57,355 nucleotides of DNA from contig NZ_AXAS01000056.1 of assembly GCF_000472925.1 (NCBI RefSeq), forward strand, positions 191 through 57,545, read 5' to 3'. How positions within the stretch are numbered: position 1 is the stretch's first letter; each line of letters starts with the position of its first letter. Shown in pieces: positions 27,393 to 37,536 of this stretch. The position numbers and the translations under genes are program-made. Source of the DNA: Bradyrhizobium sp. Ec3.3. GTDB lineage: Bacteria > Pseudomonadota > Alphaproteobacteria > Rhizobiales > Xanthobacteraceae. The notes beneath the pieces are model-generated. The model was given only the letters and a program-made list of their open reading frames with translations, was not told where the DNA came from and did no database searches.

Positions 27393-29051
27393 CTATTTAG
27401 TTGACATCAATACCGCATCCTCGAAGATCACTTCGCCATCGATCATGGTAAGCAAGCTCGTCGTCGTCGGGATTTGCGGCGTCGGCACCGTCAGGACATC
27501 CTGCGAAAGCACCGCAAGGTCGGCGGCAAAGCCGGGCGCCAGCCGGCCCTTTCGCTTTTCTTGCCCTTCTGCGTAAGCGCCTCCCGACGTATAGGCCGTC
27601 AGCGCCTGCTCGCGCGTCAACGCTTCCGAGGGGTCGTTTGGCACCAGTACGGCCAGCATCAAATTGAGAAACGGGTTCTGCTCCTTTACGCCACCATCGG
27701 AACCAAGCGCCAGCGGAATGCCCGCGGTGACGAAGCCCTGCAACACTCTGGAGTGATCGGGGATTTTTTGTCCCCCGGTCGGCGGAAGGGCAAGGTGGGT
27801 TGGATTCTGGATCACGACCAGGCCCAGTTGCGCCACCTTCTCGAATGCGTCGGGGCCGATGCCGTCGCCATGCTCGATGCGAACGCGTTTTTCGCGCCAG
27901 GTTGCGGCAGACGCGAGCTCGGTCATCATCTTCAGCACACGGTCGGTTTCGGCGTCGCCGACGACGTGAAGCGCGAGCTGCGTCGGCCGCGTCAATCCAA
28001 GCTGCAGGATCTCACGCAATTGCGCGTCGGTGAAGTCAGACCGCCCGCGCCATCCGGGACGACCGACATAGTCTGCGCGCTGCACGGAATTCTGTTCGAT
28101 CGGCGTGCCGTCCAGCACCCATTTCGGACCTTCGACGCGGACTTTCGGCAATCTTTGGTCGGCCACCCGGTCAATCGCCGCCCATGCGTAGGGAACGCTG
28201 CGGGTATTGAAGGCGCCCCAGGAGTAGATCGTCCATTTCTGCAGCGGTTTTGCGATGGCAAGCCCGCCCAGCGTGACCTCGAGCGACTTGTTATCGTTCA
28301 TTAGGTGGATCGAGGTAACGCCCCAGCGGGCGTAGCGTTGTTGCGCTTCACCCAGCAGGGCGGCGAGGCGCTCCGGATTCGCGGGCTGGATGCGCCGCAT
28401 GATCGTCTCGGCCTCGTAGCCTCCGCCATCGAGGCGTCCGCTTTCGTCGCGGCCCCACCAGCCGCCCAAGGGGTCGGCGATGTCGTCGGTAATGCCGAGC
28501 CGGCGAAAGCCCTCGCTGTTGGTGATATTGACATGTCCCCAGAACGCCCTGAGCAGCACCGGCGTGTTGGGCGCGACGGCATCGAGCGCCTCGCGCCAGT
28601 TGCGATGATCGCGCGCGATCTGAGGGCCGATTGTGGCGCTGACCCAGTCGGTGCGGGTCTTCGCCGCCTGTTCGATCACCGCGAGCAATTGCTCTGCGGT
28701 CGGCCCGGGATAAGGCAGGCCCGGCATGGGCACCGGTGGCGTTGGAAAAGCTTCGCCGAGGTGAACATGGGCTTCGGTCAGCCCCGGTGTCACCAGCCGT
28801 CCGCCAGCGTCGATGATTCGGGTGTTCGGTCCGGCCAACGCGCGGACCTGCTCGTTGGACCCAACCGTGAGAATCCGACCATCCTCGATCGCGACGGCCT
28901 GGGTATAGGGTAGTGCCGGATCGGCGGTAAAAATTTTGGCGTTGACCAGGACCGCCTGAGGGGCGGCAAGGGCGGCCGAGCCGACCAGAAGGAGCGACAA
29001 CGCTCCGACGCCGAGGCGCCCGATTGATCCGCCAACAGATATAACTCCCAT
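27393..29051 (-). CDS. exported amidohydrolase (YtcJ-like)
   Basis: The 552-residue protein has a Sec signal peptide (about residues 12-30, ending AALAA). It then follows the YtcJ/LAF-type amidohydrolase layout: an N-terminal beta domain (VLVNAKIFTADP, AVAIEDGRILTVGSNEQV), metal-binding His95 and His97 in TEAHVHLGE, and later LALHVVGDAETDRVLKMM, RVRIEHGDGIGPDAF and the Asp of LALGSDGGVKEQNPF. These enzymes hydrolyse amide or ester bonds of small molecules with one or two metal ions. The usual DxHxH is ExHxH here. ATG 29051 follows a strong GGGAGGATGTC site. The gene is divergent from a CadC-like regulator 196 bases away, which probably controls it. Confidence 0.88.
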   Translation of the reverse strand: MGVISVGGSIGRLGVGALSLLLVGSAALAAPQAVLVNAKIFTADPALPYTQAVAIEDGRILTVGSNEQVRALAGPNTRIIDAGGRLVTPGLTEAHVHLGEAFPTPPVPMPGLPYPGPTAEQLLAVIEQAAKTRTDWVSATIGPQIARDHRNWREALDAVAPNTPVLLRAFWGHVNITNSEGFRRLGITDDIADPLGGWWGRDESGRLDGGGYEAETIMRRIQPANPERLAALLGEAQQRYARWGVTSIHLMNDNKSLEVTLGGLAIAKPLQKWTIYSWGAFNTRSVPYAWAAIDRVADQRLPKVRVEGPKWVLDGTPIEQNSVQRADYVGRPGWRGRSDFTDAQLREILQLGLTRPTQLALHVVGDAETDRVLKMMTELASAATWREKRVRIEHGDGIGPDAFEKVAQLGLVVIQNPTHLALPPTGGQKIPDHSRVLQGFVTAGIPLALGSDGGVKEQNPFLNLMLAVLVPNDPSEALTREQALTAYTSGGAYAEGQEKRKGRLAPGFAADLAVLSQDVLTVPTPQIPTTTSLLTMIDGEVIFEDAVLMSTK

Positions 29052-29247
29052 GACATCCTCCCGCTGTGATCCCCGGGTTTCGTCCTAGCCCGGATCGGGA
29101 CAGGCACCGGCCGTCGTTCGCGGCGGCAAGCTTGGCCCTCGCGGGTCTTGCGCGTCATGAAGGAACGCTGAAGAATTGCTGAAACTCTACCGAAGTGGCC
29201 GGATTTCCCGCCTCTTCGGCCGGCCAGCTCGGAAGGAGGACATCCGC

Positions 29248-30918
29248 ATGTCGGCGGAGCGGTACCTGATCGGCGACGCCACGCTCGATCTGTCGCAGGG
29301 CTGCCTGCGCCGCAACGGAGCTGACGTGGCCTTGCGTCCCAAGAGTTTTGCGCTGCTGCATTATCTGGTGACCCATGCGGGCCGGCTCGTGACCAAGGAC
29401 GAACTGCTGTCGAAGATCTGGCCCGGCGTGATTGTCACGGAAGATTCGCTGACACGCTGCATCAGCGAAGTGCGTGCGGCGCTGGAAGACACTGGCCAGA
29501 CTGTGGTCAAGACGGTTTCGAAAAGGGGCTATATCTTCGCCGGGCCGGTTACGTTGTTGGACGACGACGCCGTCAGGGAGCAGGCCGCCGGGCCGATGCC
29601 GGCTGCTCGGCGCGACGTTCGACGCGCGGGCTGGATGCTGCCGCTGTTCGGACTTGCCGGTGTGCTCGCGATTGCCGGCCTGATCTGGTCCACGATGTCC
29701 TGGCAGCATGCGCCGGTGCGACCGCGCCTATCGCTGATCGTCCTGCCATTCTCGAATTTGAGCGCGGACCCTGCACAGGATTATCTTGGCGACATCATCA
29801 CCGATGAGTTGACGACGGCCTTGTCGCGGCTGCGCGACTCGACTGTGATTTCCGTCCGCAGCGCTTTCACCCTCAAGGACAAGCCGGTCCAGATCAAGCA
29901 ACTCGGCGCCGATTTCGGCGTCAATTACGCGCTAGAGGGCAGCGTACTGCGCAGCGACGGGTCGGTGCGCATTAATGCGAGGCTGGTCGACGCGCAGAGC
30001 GCGAAAACGCTATGGTCCGACCAGTTCGATGTGCGGCGCGCCGAGCTTCTGCAGACCCAGGACGACATCGTCACGCGGTTGGCAAGCGCGCTCCATGTCG
30101 AACTCGTTCGGGCCGAAACCGGGCGCGTGACCGCTGTCGCAAATCTGGATGCCGAGGACCTTGCGATGCGGTGCGAGGCGGCCTCGTACCGCCTCGGCGC
30201 GGCCGCGGCCTCGACCTACGAGCTCTGCGAACGGGCGCTGGACATCGACCCCCGTAACGTACGGGCGCTGATTCGGCTCGCGTCCTACTACGCCTCGCGC
30301 GTCTCGCGGGTTCAGAGTCCGAACCGCGCCGCGGACCTGCAGCGGGCCGACAGCCTCGTCAGCCGCGCGCTCGAAATCGACCCCGGTTATTATGCGGCTC
30401 ACTGCCTGAAGGCCATCGTGCTGGAAGGAACCCATCATGTGCGGGATGCGGTCGTTGCCGCCGAACGTTGCCTGGCGCTCAATCCAAGTTATGCGGGCGC
30501 CTACCGGACCTTGGCTCTAGAATATTTCTTCCTCGCCGAGCCGGACAAAGTGCTTGAATATGCCGATCACGGCATCCGTCTCAGTCCACGCGATCCCGAA
30601 ACCGGGATTTTCCTGCTGCTCAAGGGCTGGGCGTATTTCATCATGGAGAAGGACGACGAGGCCCTGGTGTGGCTGCGCCGCGCGGCGGCGGCCTCGCCCG
30701 GGATCCCGACAATCCTTGCCGGGCTCGCCTCTTCGCTGGCGCTGACGGGACGCGACGCCGAGGCCCGCGCGACGCTGGCGCTATATTTTGCGCTCCCCGC
30801 GACGCAGACGCGGACGATCGCGCAGTGGGATTACGTCCCGGACGACAATCCCGCTTTCATGAAATTTCACCTTCGGTTCAGGGAAGGCCTGCGCAAGGCG
30901 GGAATGCCGGAGCGCTAG
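29248..30918 (+). CDS. CadC-like membrane regulator with wHTH, TolB-like and TPR domains
   Basis: ATG 29248 has AAGGAGG eight bases ahead and gives 556 residues. Residues 1-95 form an OmpR/PhoB winged helix (LRPKSFALLHYLVTHAGRLV, LTRCISEVRAAL, VVKTVSKRGYIF). One membrane span follows at about 130-148 (WMLPLFGLAGVLAIAGLIW). The next block (LSLIVLPFSNLSADPAQDYL, GSVLRSDGSVRINARLVDAQ) is the FlgO/TolB-like domain found in CadC- and adenylate-cyclase-like proteins. The rest is TPR repeats (CERALDIDPRNVRALIRLAS, DSLVSRALEIDPGYYAAHCL). It probably senses an envelope signal and acts directly on DNA. The divergent amidohydrolase is the natural target. Confidence 0.85.
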   Translation: MSAERYLIGDATLDLSQGCLRRNGADVALRPKSFALLHYLVTHAGRLVTKDELLSKIWPGVIVTEDSLTRCISEVRAALEDTGQTVVKTVSKRGYIFAGPVTLLDDDAVREQAAGPMPAARRDVRRAGWMLPLFGLAGVLAIAGLIWSTMSWQHAPVRPRLSLIVLPFSNLSADPAQDYLGDIITDELTTALSRLRDSTVISVRSAFTLKDKPVQIKQLGADFGVNYALEGSVLRSDGSVRINARLVDAQSAKTLWSDQFDVRRAELLQTQDDIVTRLASALHVELVRAETGRVTAVANLDAEDLAMRCEAASYRLGAAAASTYELCERALDIDPRNVRALIRLASYYASRVSRVQSPNRAADLQRADSLVSRALEIDPGYYAAHCLKAIVLEGTHHVRDAVVAAERCLALNPSYAGAYRTLALEYFFLAEPDKVLEYADHGIRLSPRDPETGIFLLLKGWAYFIMEKDDEALVWLRRAAAASPGIPTILAGLASSLALTGRDAEARATLALYFALPATQTRTIAQWDYVPDDNPAFMKFHLRFREGLRKAGMPER

Positions 30919-31215
30919 GCGAAATACATCGGTCAAGCCTGAAGGATTCTTGTGCCTGGACGGCGGCTTTGGCCCTTAGCAATGTATCGCGTTGCCCGCG
31001 CGAACCTGGTCACTATCGGGACAAAGTGGACCTAGCCTTCGTCGGCGTCACGCCGACGGGTCTATGGATACACAGCCTTAGCGAAGACGCGATTTGCGGC
31101 GTCGATATCCGTCGGCAAATTCAGCAACCTACACCAGGTCGTCTGAGTCCCTGGGAATGAGAAAGGTTATCGCCCTCAAGCGCTACTCCCTTCGTCTTTC
31201 GGGGCCAAAGCCGTC

Positions 31216-32897
31216 CTAAGCTGCGCCTACTGTGGCGAGGAATTTCTGCACTTCCAGCTTCAGACGATTGCTATCCCCCGATAAGGACCTGGCGGCGGTA
31301 AGGACCTGCGTGGATGCGGTGCCAGTCTCGCCCGCACCGCGGTTTACTTCTGCAATGTTCGAGGCAACCTCATTTGTACCAATTGCCGCCTGTTGCCCGT
31401 TCCGGGCGATCTCCTGATTTGCCGCGCCTTGTTCTTCCACCGCAGAAGCGATGGCCGAACAAATTTCCGAGATTCGGCTGATGACGCTGCTGACTTCTTT
31501 GATGCTTGCTACCGACTCCTGGGTGGACGATTGGATTCCGGTGATCTTTTGGCTGATCTCCTTCGTTGCCTTGGCGGTCTGCTCCGCCAATATTTTCACC
31601 TCGGAGGCAACCACCGCAAAACCTCGCCCTGCTTCTCCGGCGCGGGCCGCTTCGATCGTCGCGTTCAAGGCAAGAAGATTTGTTTGACCCGCGATTGTGT
31701 TGATGAGCTCGATGACGTTACCGATCCTGCCCGCGGCCTCAGAGAGCGAGAGTACGCGTTGATCTGCGTTGTGGGCTTGTCGTACGGCTTCACTGGCGAT
31801 ACGAGCTGATTCCTGAACCTGCCGGCTAATCTCGTTCACCGAAGCTGACATTTCTTCAGTTGCCGACGCGACAGTTTGAACATTAGCGGAAGCCTGTTCA
31901 GAGGCCGATGCTACGGCGGTCGAGAGTCGCTGGGTCGATTCCGCAGTCTTCGTCAGTGAGCCAGCCGACGCTTCCAGCTCGGTAGACGCGGAGGAAACGG
32001 TCTCAGACAATTTCCCCGATGGTCGCTTCGAATGCATCGGCAAGCCTTCGCATGTCGGACTTTCGTTGCTCGGCAGCGATACGATCCTGGGCTGCTTTGC
32101 CTTCGGCTTCCGCCTCCGCCTTCTCGGCCGCTTTCACTTTAAACCTTTCGACCGCGCCCGCAATTTCGCCAATTTCGTCGTTGCGGCCAAGGCCGGGGAG
32201 TACAACATCGAAATTGCCCTCGGCCAAGTCCAGCATCGACGCTGTCAGCTCCCGAATCGGCTTGCTTATGCTGCGCGATGTAAGCACCGAGAGGACGACA
32301 CCAAGGACCATGCTGAGAGCACCAAGAACCAGGGCAATCGTCACCCCCAATCCAAGGTCTTCCTCTGCCTTCAACACGGTCGCTTTCGAAGCCTTCTCAT
32401 AATCGTTTGCAAGCGGTTCTGCGAGTCCGTCGACCCGACCTCCGGCCGCGAGCGCACAACTTACGGCGGATTTCGCTTCAACGGTGTCCAGAGCACCGTT
32501 TCTCCCTCTATAATCCTTCAGTCTTAGCGCCTTCGCTTCATCGTCCGAGACAGCTACCTTCAAATCCCGCACTTGAGCCTGGCGACCCAAGTCCCTGGTG
32601 TCAGCAGCAAGCTCATCAAGCTGCGCGAAGGCTTTTTTGTAGTCGTCTGCCGCCTTGTCCCAATGCGATTGATCGTCAGTTGCCAAGGCCATCCAGACAT
32701 GCATCCGCGCTTCAAACACAAGTTTTTCGATGCGCTCGTCTTCGACCACGTGATTTTCTTTGGCGAACGACAGTTGCCAACGATCCGCTGGCGCTCCGGG
32801 AAGCATGGATCGGGTAACCGCCGATTGTAGCGGTCATCAGAAGGAGCAGTCCGAAGCCGATCATCAGCCGACCGGCGATTTTGATGTCTGCAAGCAC
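31216..32897 (-). pseudogene. methyl-accepting chemotaxis protein, two frameshifts
   Basis: From GTG 32897 the first span is clear (IAGRLMIGFGLLLLMTATIG). A shift at about 32750 leads to the periplasmic four-helix part (KENHVVEDERIEKLVFEARM), the second span (LGVTIALVLGALSMVLGVVL) and HAMP (SRSISKPIRELTASMLDLAE). An extra base after FEATIGEIV (about 32008) moves the signalling domain to another frame, where the conserved hairpin is complete (INTIAGQTNLLALNATIEA, ARAGEAGRGFAVVASEV). The total would be about 558 residues. The N-terminal product would be a receptor without CheA contact, so this is very probably a dead receptor. A small coiled-coil gene lies just upstream. Confidence 0.88.
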
Positions 32898-32980
32898 GTG
32901 CTATGGCTTTCTGCTAGTAGGAGGTCGTCTTACTTCGAATGTTCTCACGCAGCGGCCCGATCGCGCGGTGGGAATGTCAG

Positions 32981-33325
32981 CTAAAGGCTGGAAGATTTCA
33001 GTTTGGCGAGCTCGAGGTCTTGCTCGATCCGATTGAGACCCGTTTCTAGTGTGGCCCTCGCTGAAGCGTCAGCAATCTTTTGTATCATCACTCGTAACTG
33101 ACGATGGATCTGCTCCAGCGTGGCGATCGCGTGATCAATCGTGAGCTTGGAGCTCGTTTGAATGTCTTTAAGCCGCTGAATTGCGCGTCGATCGGGATCG
33201 CATGCCATCGGCGCCGGCAACTGCACTATCCGCGTGCCGCGTTGACCGATAGCCGTCGTTTGTGTTCGCTCAAGATTGATCCGCACCGGTGCACCCGGAC
33301 GACGAAACTCCGCAACATTGAGCAT
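32981..33325 (-). CDS. small helical hypothetical protein
   Basis: The 114-residue product (MLNVAEFRRPGAPVRINLER start) has a polar N-terminal half and a long helical C-terminal half with heptad-like spacing (KLTIDHAIATLEQIHRQLRV, LNRIEQDLELAKLKSSSL). It ends 83 bases upstream of the chemoreceptor start on the same strand, so the two may have been co-transcribed. I do not recognise the family and the ribosome site is weak. Confidence 0.4.
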   Translation of the reverse strand: MLNVAEFRRPGAPVRINLERTQTTAIGQRGTRIVQLPAPMACDPDRRAIQRLKDIQTSSKLTIDHAIATLEQIHRQLRVMIQKIADASARATLETGLNRIEQDLELAKLKSSSL

Positions 33326-33729
33326 TTCGAATCTCGGTCAATCTGCATCTAAGACTGCGCGCGTGCAGCTACGCGAATGGACCCCGCGTATGAGTCGAAA
33401 CACATAGGTAGCGACTGCTTGTTGGTTCGGTTGGTAAGGCGGCCCCAGCTAACAAATTTCTTTAAATGCGGGTGATCTACCGCGCGCTACACACGATCGA
33501 CTGCTTCGTCCTCCGAGATCCGTGAACTGCGACTTGCATCACGAATCTGGATTTCTGCGCCGCATGGTCAGGCAGCGCAGAAATCCATCAGGATGGAAGA
33601 GGAAACGCACGAAGAAAGCAGTTAGGATCTCGAGCACACTCCACTTGGCATATTTTAAGGGGTGGATCCGGCCGCAAAAGATCACACAAAAAAATACATT
33701 CCTGGTGGCAGTCCACGAGGCCCGCACGT
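33326..33729. other. no gene recognised
   Basis: Short frames only, with local AT-richer composition around 33600-33720. It borders the IS remnant to the right. Confidence 0.4.
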
Positions 33730-34386
33730 CCACCTACGCCTTCAGGTTCATAGTCGGCGACTTGTAAGCGGCTCGCAGGTCCGGCACACGAGCCTCTCGC
33801 ATACGCGCTGGTTCACTTCTTGCTCGCGCGCAATGAGCCCCCAGCAGACCAAAGATCTCCCAGCTTCCGATGCGATCCTTTTGAACGCGATGTGGCCATG
33901 GCTCACGCGCCTTCTTCAGAGCAAGCTCTCTGAGCCAGTGGGCGTTATAGCCACGGTCTGCAAGCAGCATTGAGCCGGCTGAAACCGCAGTTTTCCAGCA
34001 AGTCGAACGTCGTGGGCCTCGCCGGCGCTCAACGCCAGCAGTGCCAGCAGACCATTGCCATCGACCACCGCATGATTTTGCTTGTCAAGCCGCCGCGTAG
34101 CACGCGGACAATGGACGTATCGGTCATCTGGACAGCGGCATCTTGGCAGCGGCCAGCGCGTCTGTGATGCGGCCCCAGACACCAGCCCGCTGCTTAACGA
34201 AGCGGTTGTAGCACGCGCTGTATGGGCCAAACGCCTCCGGTAGATCGTGCCAGGGTGCTCCGGTCGCAAGTCCCAGAAAATTGCCATTGAGGATACGGCG
34301 ATCGTTCACCCGAGAAGCGCCACGCGGCTTGTTCGCAGCGTCGGCTTGATGGCAGTCCATTCATGATCCGCGAATTCGTAGTGCAT
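33730..34386 (-). pseudogene. IS5-family (IS427-like) transposase remnant
   Basis: ATG 34386 opens MHYEFADHEWTAIK, and the next frames carry NKPRGASRVNDRRILNGNF, GAPWHDLPEAFGPYSACYNR, RAGVWGRITDALAAAKM, DKQNHAVVDGNGLLALLALS and MLLADRGYNAHWLRELALKK. These are successive blocks of a two-frame IS5/IS427-group transposase. At least three frameshifts separate them. Similarity fades after ALKKA (about 33900), so the C-terminus and right end are uncertain. Terminal repeats were not identified. Confidence 0.75.
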
Positions 34387-34639
34387 GATTCGTGCCCCGG
34401 ATTGGGGACTTGAATAGGGGGCTGGCCGAGCGCGATGTTCCTGGCCCTGCTCCTAGGTTCGACGCTTTTGGACAGAAGCGGACGTCAACTATCCGGCAAA
34501 GTCCGCCGAAATTGTCGAGGTGACACAGAGCGGTCCTGCGTACACACGCCGCACTTGCGTTGCAGCATCGCGCTGGATGCGACTGCCATCGAGACGTGTT
34601 ACTCTCCGCCGGTCGTCCTCAAACCTTGATGAGGATCGA

Positions 34640-35614
34640 ATGAAGCGCCGAGAGTTCATTGCTGCCAGTGCGGCGTTGCTCGTTTCGCCATGGCGTTCGT
34701 GGGCACAGGGGACGCCTCGGCGGATCGGCTATCTTGATCCCTTCCTTAATTTCCCGCTCTACAAGGTGTGGCTAGACAGCTTACGCGATCATGGCTGGAT
34801 CGAAGGGAAGAACCTGATAATTGATTTCCGAAATGCTGAAGGGCATCCCCAGCGCCTGCCGCCTCTGGCAACCGAGCTTGTTGCCCTCAAGCCCGATCTG
34901 CTGGTTGGCCCGAGCCCTCAGGTAGCCGTTGCCCTGAAATCGGCAACAGCTACCATTCCGATCGTATTCGTGGCTGTCGCCGATCCCGTGGGGCTCGGCC
35001 TCGTGCAAAGCCTGTCGCGACCGGGAGGCAATATCACGGGCCTTTCGACCTTGGTACCCGAAGACTTCCTCGAGAAACGCCTCGAAATCCTCCGCGAACT
35101 CGTTCCCGGCGCCTCGAAAATCGCGCTCTTGGTCAATCCGAACAACCCAATGCATAGGCTGATACTTGCTGAGTATGTGCCTCGCACAGCACGGAACACG
35201 GGCGTGACTCTGACGATAGTTGAGGCGACCACCGCCGAGGAACTCGATATCGCCTTTGCCTCGGCCGCTGCCCAACACGCCGATGCTATAATTGATATTG
35301 GCGATCCTCTCACCATCGTCCAAGAGGCTCCGCGAGTGATCGCGCTCGCGGCGAAGCATCATCTCCCGGCAAATTACCAGTTCCGAAGTCAAGCTGCCGC
35401 AGGCGGATTGATCGTGTACGGCCCCGATTTCGCCGATCTGCTCCGCCGTGCAGGCGACTACGTCGATAAAATTCTCAGAGGCGCCAAGCCTGCCGATCTG
35501 CCGGTCGAGCAGCCGACCAAATTCGAGCTAATCATCAACATGAAGGCTGCCAAAGCGCTCGGTCTCACCGTGCCGCCCTCGTTGCTCGTCCGGGCCGACG
35601 AGGTTATCGAATAG
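34640..35614 (+). CDS. ABC substrate-binding protein (ABC_sub_bind / TrpX family)
   Basis: The 324-residue exported protein starts MKRREFIAASAALLVSPW, a Tat-like leader, after a GAGGAT ribosome site. The family pattern is complete: RIGYLDPFLNFPLYKVWLD, FRNAEGHPQRLPPLATELVA, TIPIVFVAVADPVGLGLVQS, LSRPGGNITGLSTL, RLEILRELVPGASKIALLVN and the C-terminal MKAAKALGLTVPPSLLVRAD. Members are abundant in Bradyrhizobium, usually without linked permeases, as here. Some bind aromatic amino acids. The ligand cannot be told from the sequence. Confidence 0.9.
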   Translation: MKRREFIAASAALLVSPWRSWAQGTPRRIGYLDPFLNFPLYKVWLDSLRDHGWIEGKNLIIDFRNAEGHPQRLPPLATELVALKPDLLVGPSPQVAVALKSATATIPIVFVAVADPVGLGLVQSLSRPGGNITGLSTLVPEDFLEKRLEILRELVPGASKIALLVNPNNPMHRLILAEYVPRTARNTGVTLTIVEATTAEELDIAFASAAAQHADAIIDIGDPLTIVQEAPRVIALAAKHHLPANYQFRSQAAAGGLIVYGPDFADLLRRAGDYVDKILRGAKPADLPVEQPTKFELIINMKAAKALGLTVPPSLLVRADEVIE

Positions 35615-36723
35615 AGATGCGAGATGCCGGTTGCTGCAGGCGCATGAGTCAGGTAATGGCCCATCTGTATGGACCGGCCGCGCGTTGCAAGCCAAAAGTG
35701 ATGATCTGGAGGTCATGGGTCTTGCGCTTCTGTATCCGGCCCGTGAGCGGAACTGTTGTGTTCCTGGCCATCATGGATATCCCCGCGCGCTCGATCTCAT
35801 TCGCGTCTCGGCCCCGAAGGCCATATGGGCCACCTGATCACGAACGCGCAGGCGAGACCTTTTCTCCATCTCCTCATTCCGACTCGCAGACCTCGGCGGG
35901 AAAGCCAAACTCTGGCTTTGGGATCAGCTAAAGCCGTCCCCTCGGAGCCACTGTCGCTCGCTCGCCCGATCTGGCGAGCGACGGGGGCGATAGGGGGCGG
36001 CGGCCATCCCCTTGGTGAACCTGAACGTGTTCATTTCAGGCTGCTGCCTTTGTGATGCGCGCCTCATAGCTGCGGAACGCCATGCCGAAGTCGCAGGAGC
36101 ATTACGACCAAGAAGATTTTCGACTGCACCAAGCGCGGGTCCAGTTGATCTGAGGGTCAGCAAGAATCACCTCTCGCCGGTCGCCCTCTTGACGGCTTCG
36201 CTAATCTCGATCACCCGGTGAGCGGGATCGTTCGAAGGTCCGTGGAGAGTCAGATCGCCCATCCCAAGATCGAGCACTGAGGTCTTTCCTCCATAGTCAA
36301 TCGAGATTTGGCGTGAAAAAATTGCACGTCCCGCGCGATCACCTCGAGCCAAGGCGAAACGGTGGTGCGCTTGCTTCTAACCACTTTCGGCCAATGATTG
36401 TCCATATCGGCTTGTGTCTTTAATCTCACGTGAGCGACGATGCTTTGATCTCAATTATTCGGGTTTTGATCGGGATAGTCGGGGCTGATTTGCGCGCTTG
36501 CCTCAGGAATCATATGTGTCGATTGCCGACCACCGGGTATCCAAGCTAAGATTTGGCAATCCTATTTTCAACCAGACAGTTTTCGAGCATGACTGAGGTC
36601 ACCAGCGCCACACCAGGGGTTTCTAAACACTCTTCGGCTACTTCGTGGCTTAAACCACACGTGTGGATTTTGACGCGAGAAAATGGTGCCGCCGATCGAG
36701 GCACTTCCGGTCAGGCACCATCA
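35615..36723. other. long stretch without a supported gene
   Basis: No convincing coding region was found. A minus-strand frame at 36167-36352 (GKTSVLDLGMGDLTLHGPSN) may be a residue of a gene but has no family or ribosome site. The stretch around 35855-35905 resembles 905-955, which could reflect a shared IS end. Confidence 0.4.
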
Positions 36724-37092
36724 ACGGAAATCCTGAGCTCTGAGGCACTGAAGAAGACCCTCCTTGCGGCACGAGCTATCAGCTATAGCAACCCGGCGGC
36801 CGGCGGGGCGAATGGTATGCACTTTGCCAAAGTGCTCGATCAGTTTGGCATCAGCCAGGAAATGCAGCCGAAAACCAAATTGCCGCCTCCAGGTGGAATG
36901 ACCGGCACCTGCTGGTGCGCGGCGAAGTAGATTTAGCAATTCAACAGATCCCGGAACTGCGTTCCGTTGAGGGCATCGAACTTGTCGGGCCGCTGCCAAG
37001 CGATCTCCAAGCCCACAGTGTTTTCGGAGCGGGGATTCCCATCACCACAAGAGCGCCCGATGCCGCACGAGCCTTCTGGGCTAAGGTGCTCC
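36724..37092 (+). pseudogene. ModA-like substrate-binding protein, C-terminal fragment
   Basis: The first frame reads EALKKTLLAARAISYSNPAA, GGANGMHFAKVLDQFGISQE and TKLPPPGG. A frame change near 36910 leads to LLVRGEVDLAIQQIPELRSV, GIELVGPLPSDLQAHSVFGA and APDAARAFWAKVL. This is the second lobe of a PBP type-2 protein resembling molybdate-type binding proteins. The first half and the signal peptide are missing. It is nonfunctional. Confidence 0.65.
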
Positions 37093-37536
37093 TCGCCGGG
37101 GGCACTCGCAGGAGGGGCTCGCCTTCGGCGATCGCTATCACTGCCCATCCAGTCGGGTGCCCTTTTATAATCCGACAAGCGGCCGTCGAACGATCTTTAG
37201 AAAGATCCGCAACCGCATCGGCGATAGCGGCGTCATGCTCAGCCTGCGCCGCCCGGACAGCGAGCGAAGCGGGCAACGGCCCGCCATTGGTTGCGAACTC
37301 ACGGTAGATCGCAAAATCCCGAGCGAGTGTGAAGCGGGTCCAACGGGTTGAAGCCTCCCAGCAAGTCTTGAGCGGTATACAGTGAAGTGGGCACAGTGAC
37401 GCCCATCGCAAAATCGCCAGCTGCAATATGACAAAGTATACGGCGCGGAACGTTTCGACGGGCGTTATACACCCTGTGCACGTATTGCGCGAGCAGCATA
37501 TTCGTGCATGATGCCCGTCCAGATGGGGGAGCGGTC
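37093..37536. other. upstream region of the PLD cassette
   Basis: Short frames exist on the minus strand (for example FAIYREFATNGGPLPASLAV) but none has a recognised domain. The promoter of the three-gene PLD cassette should lie in the right half. Confidence 0.4.

Noticed and set aside
31040..31058. Perfect 8-base stem with a 3-base loop after the CadC-like gene
   Set aside because: Possible terminator, but it lies about 120 bases past the stop and lacks a T tract; not strong enough to annotate.
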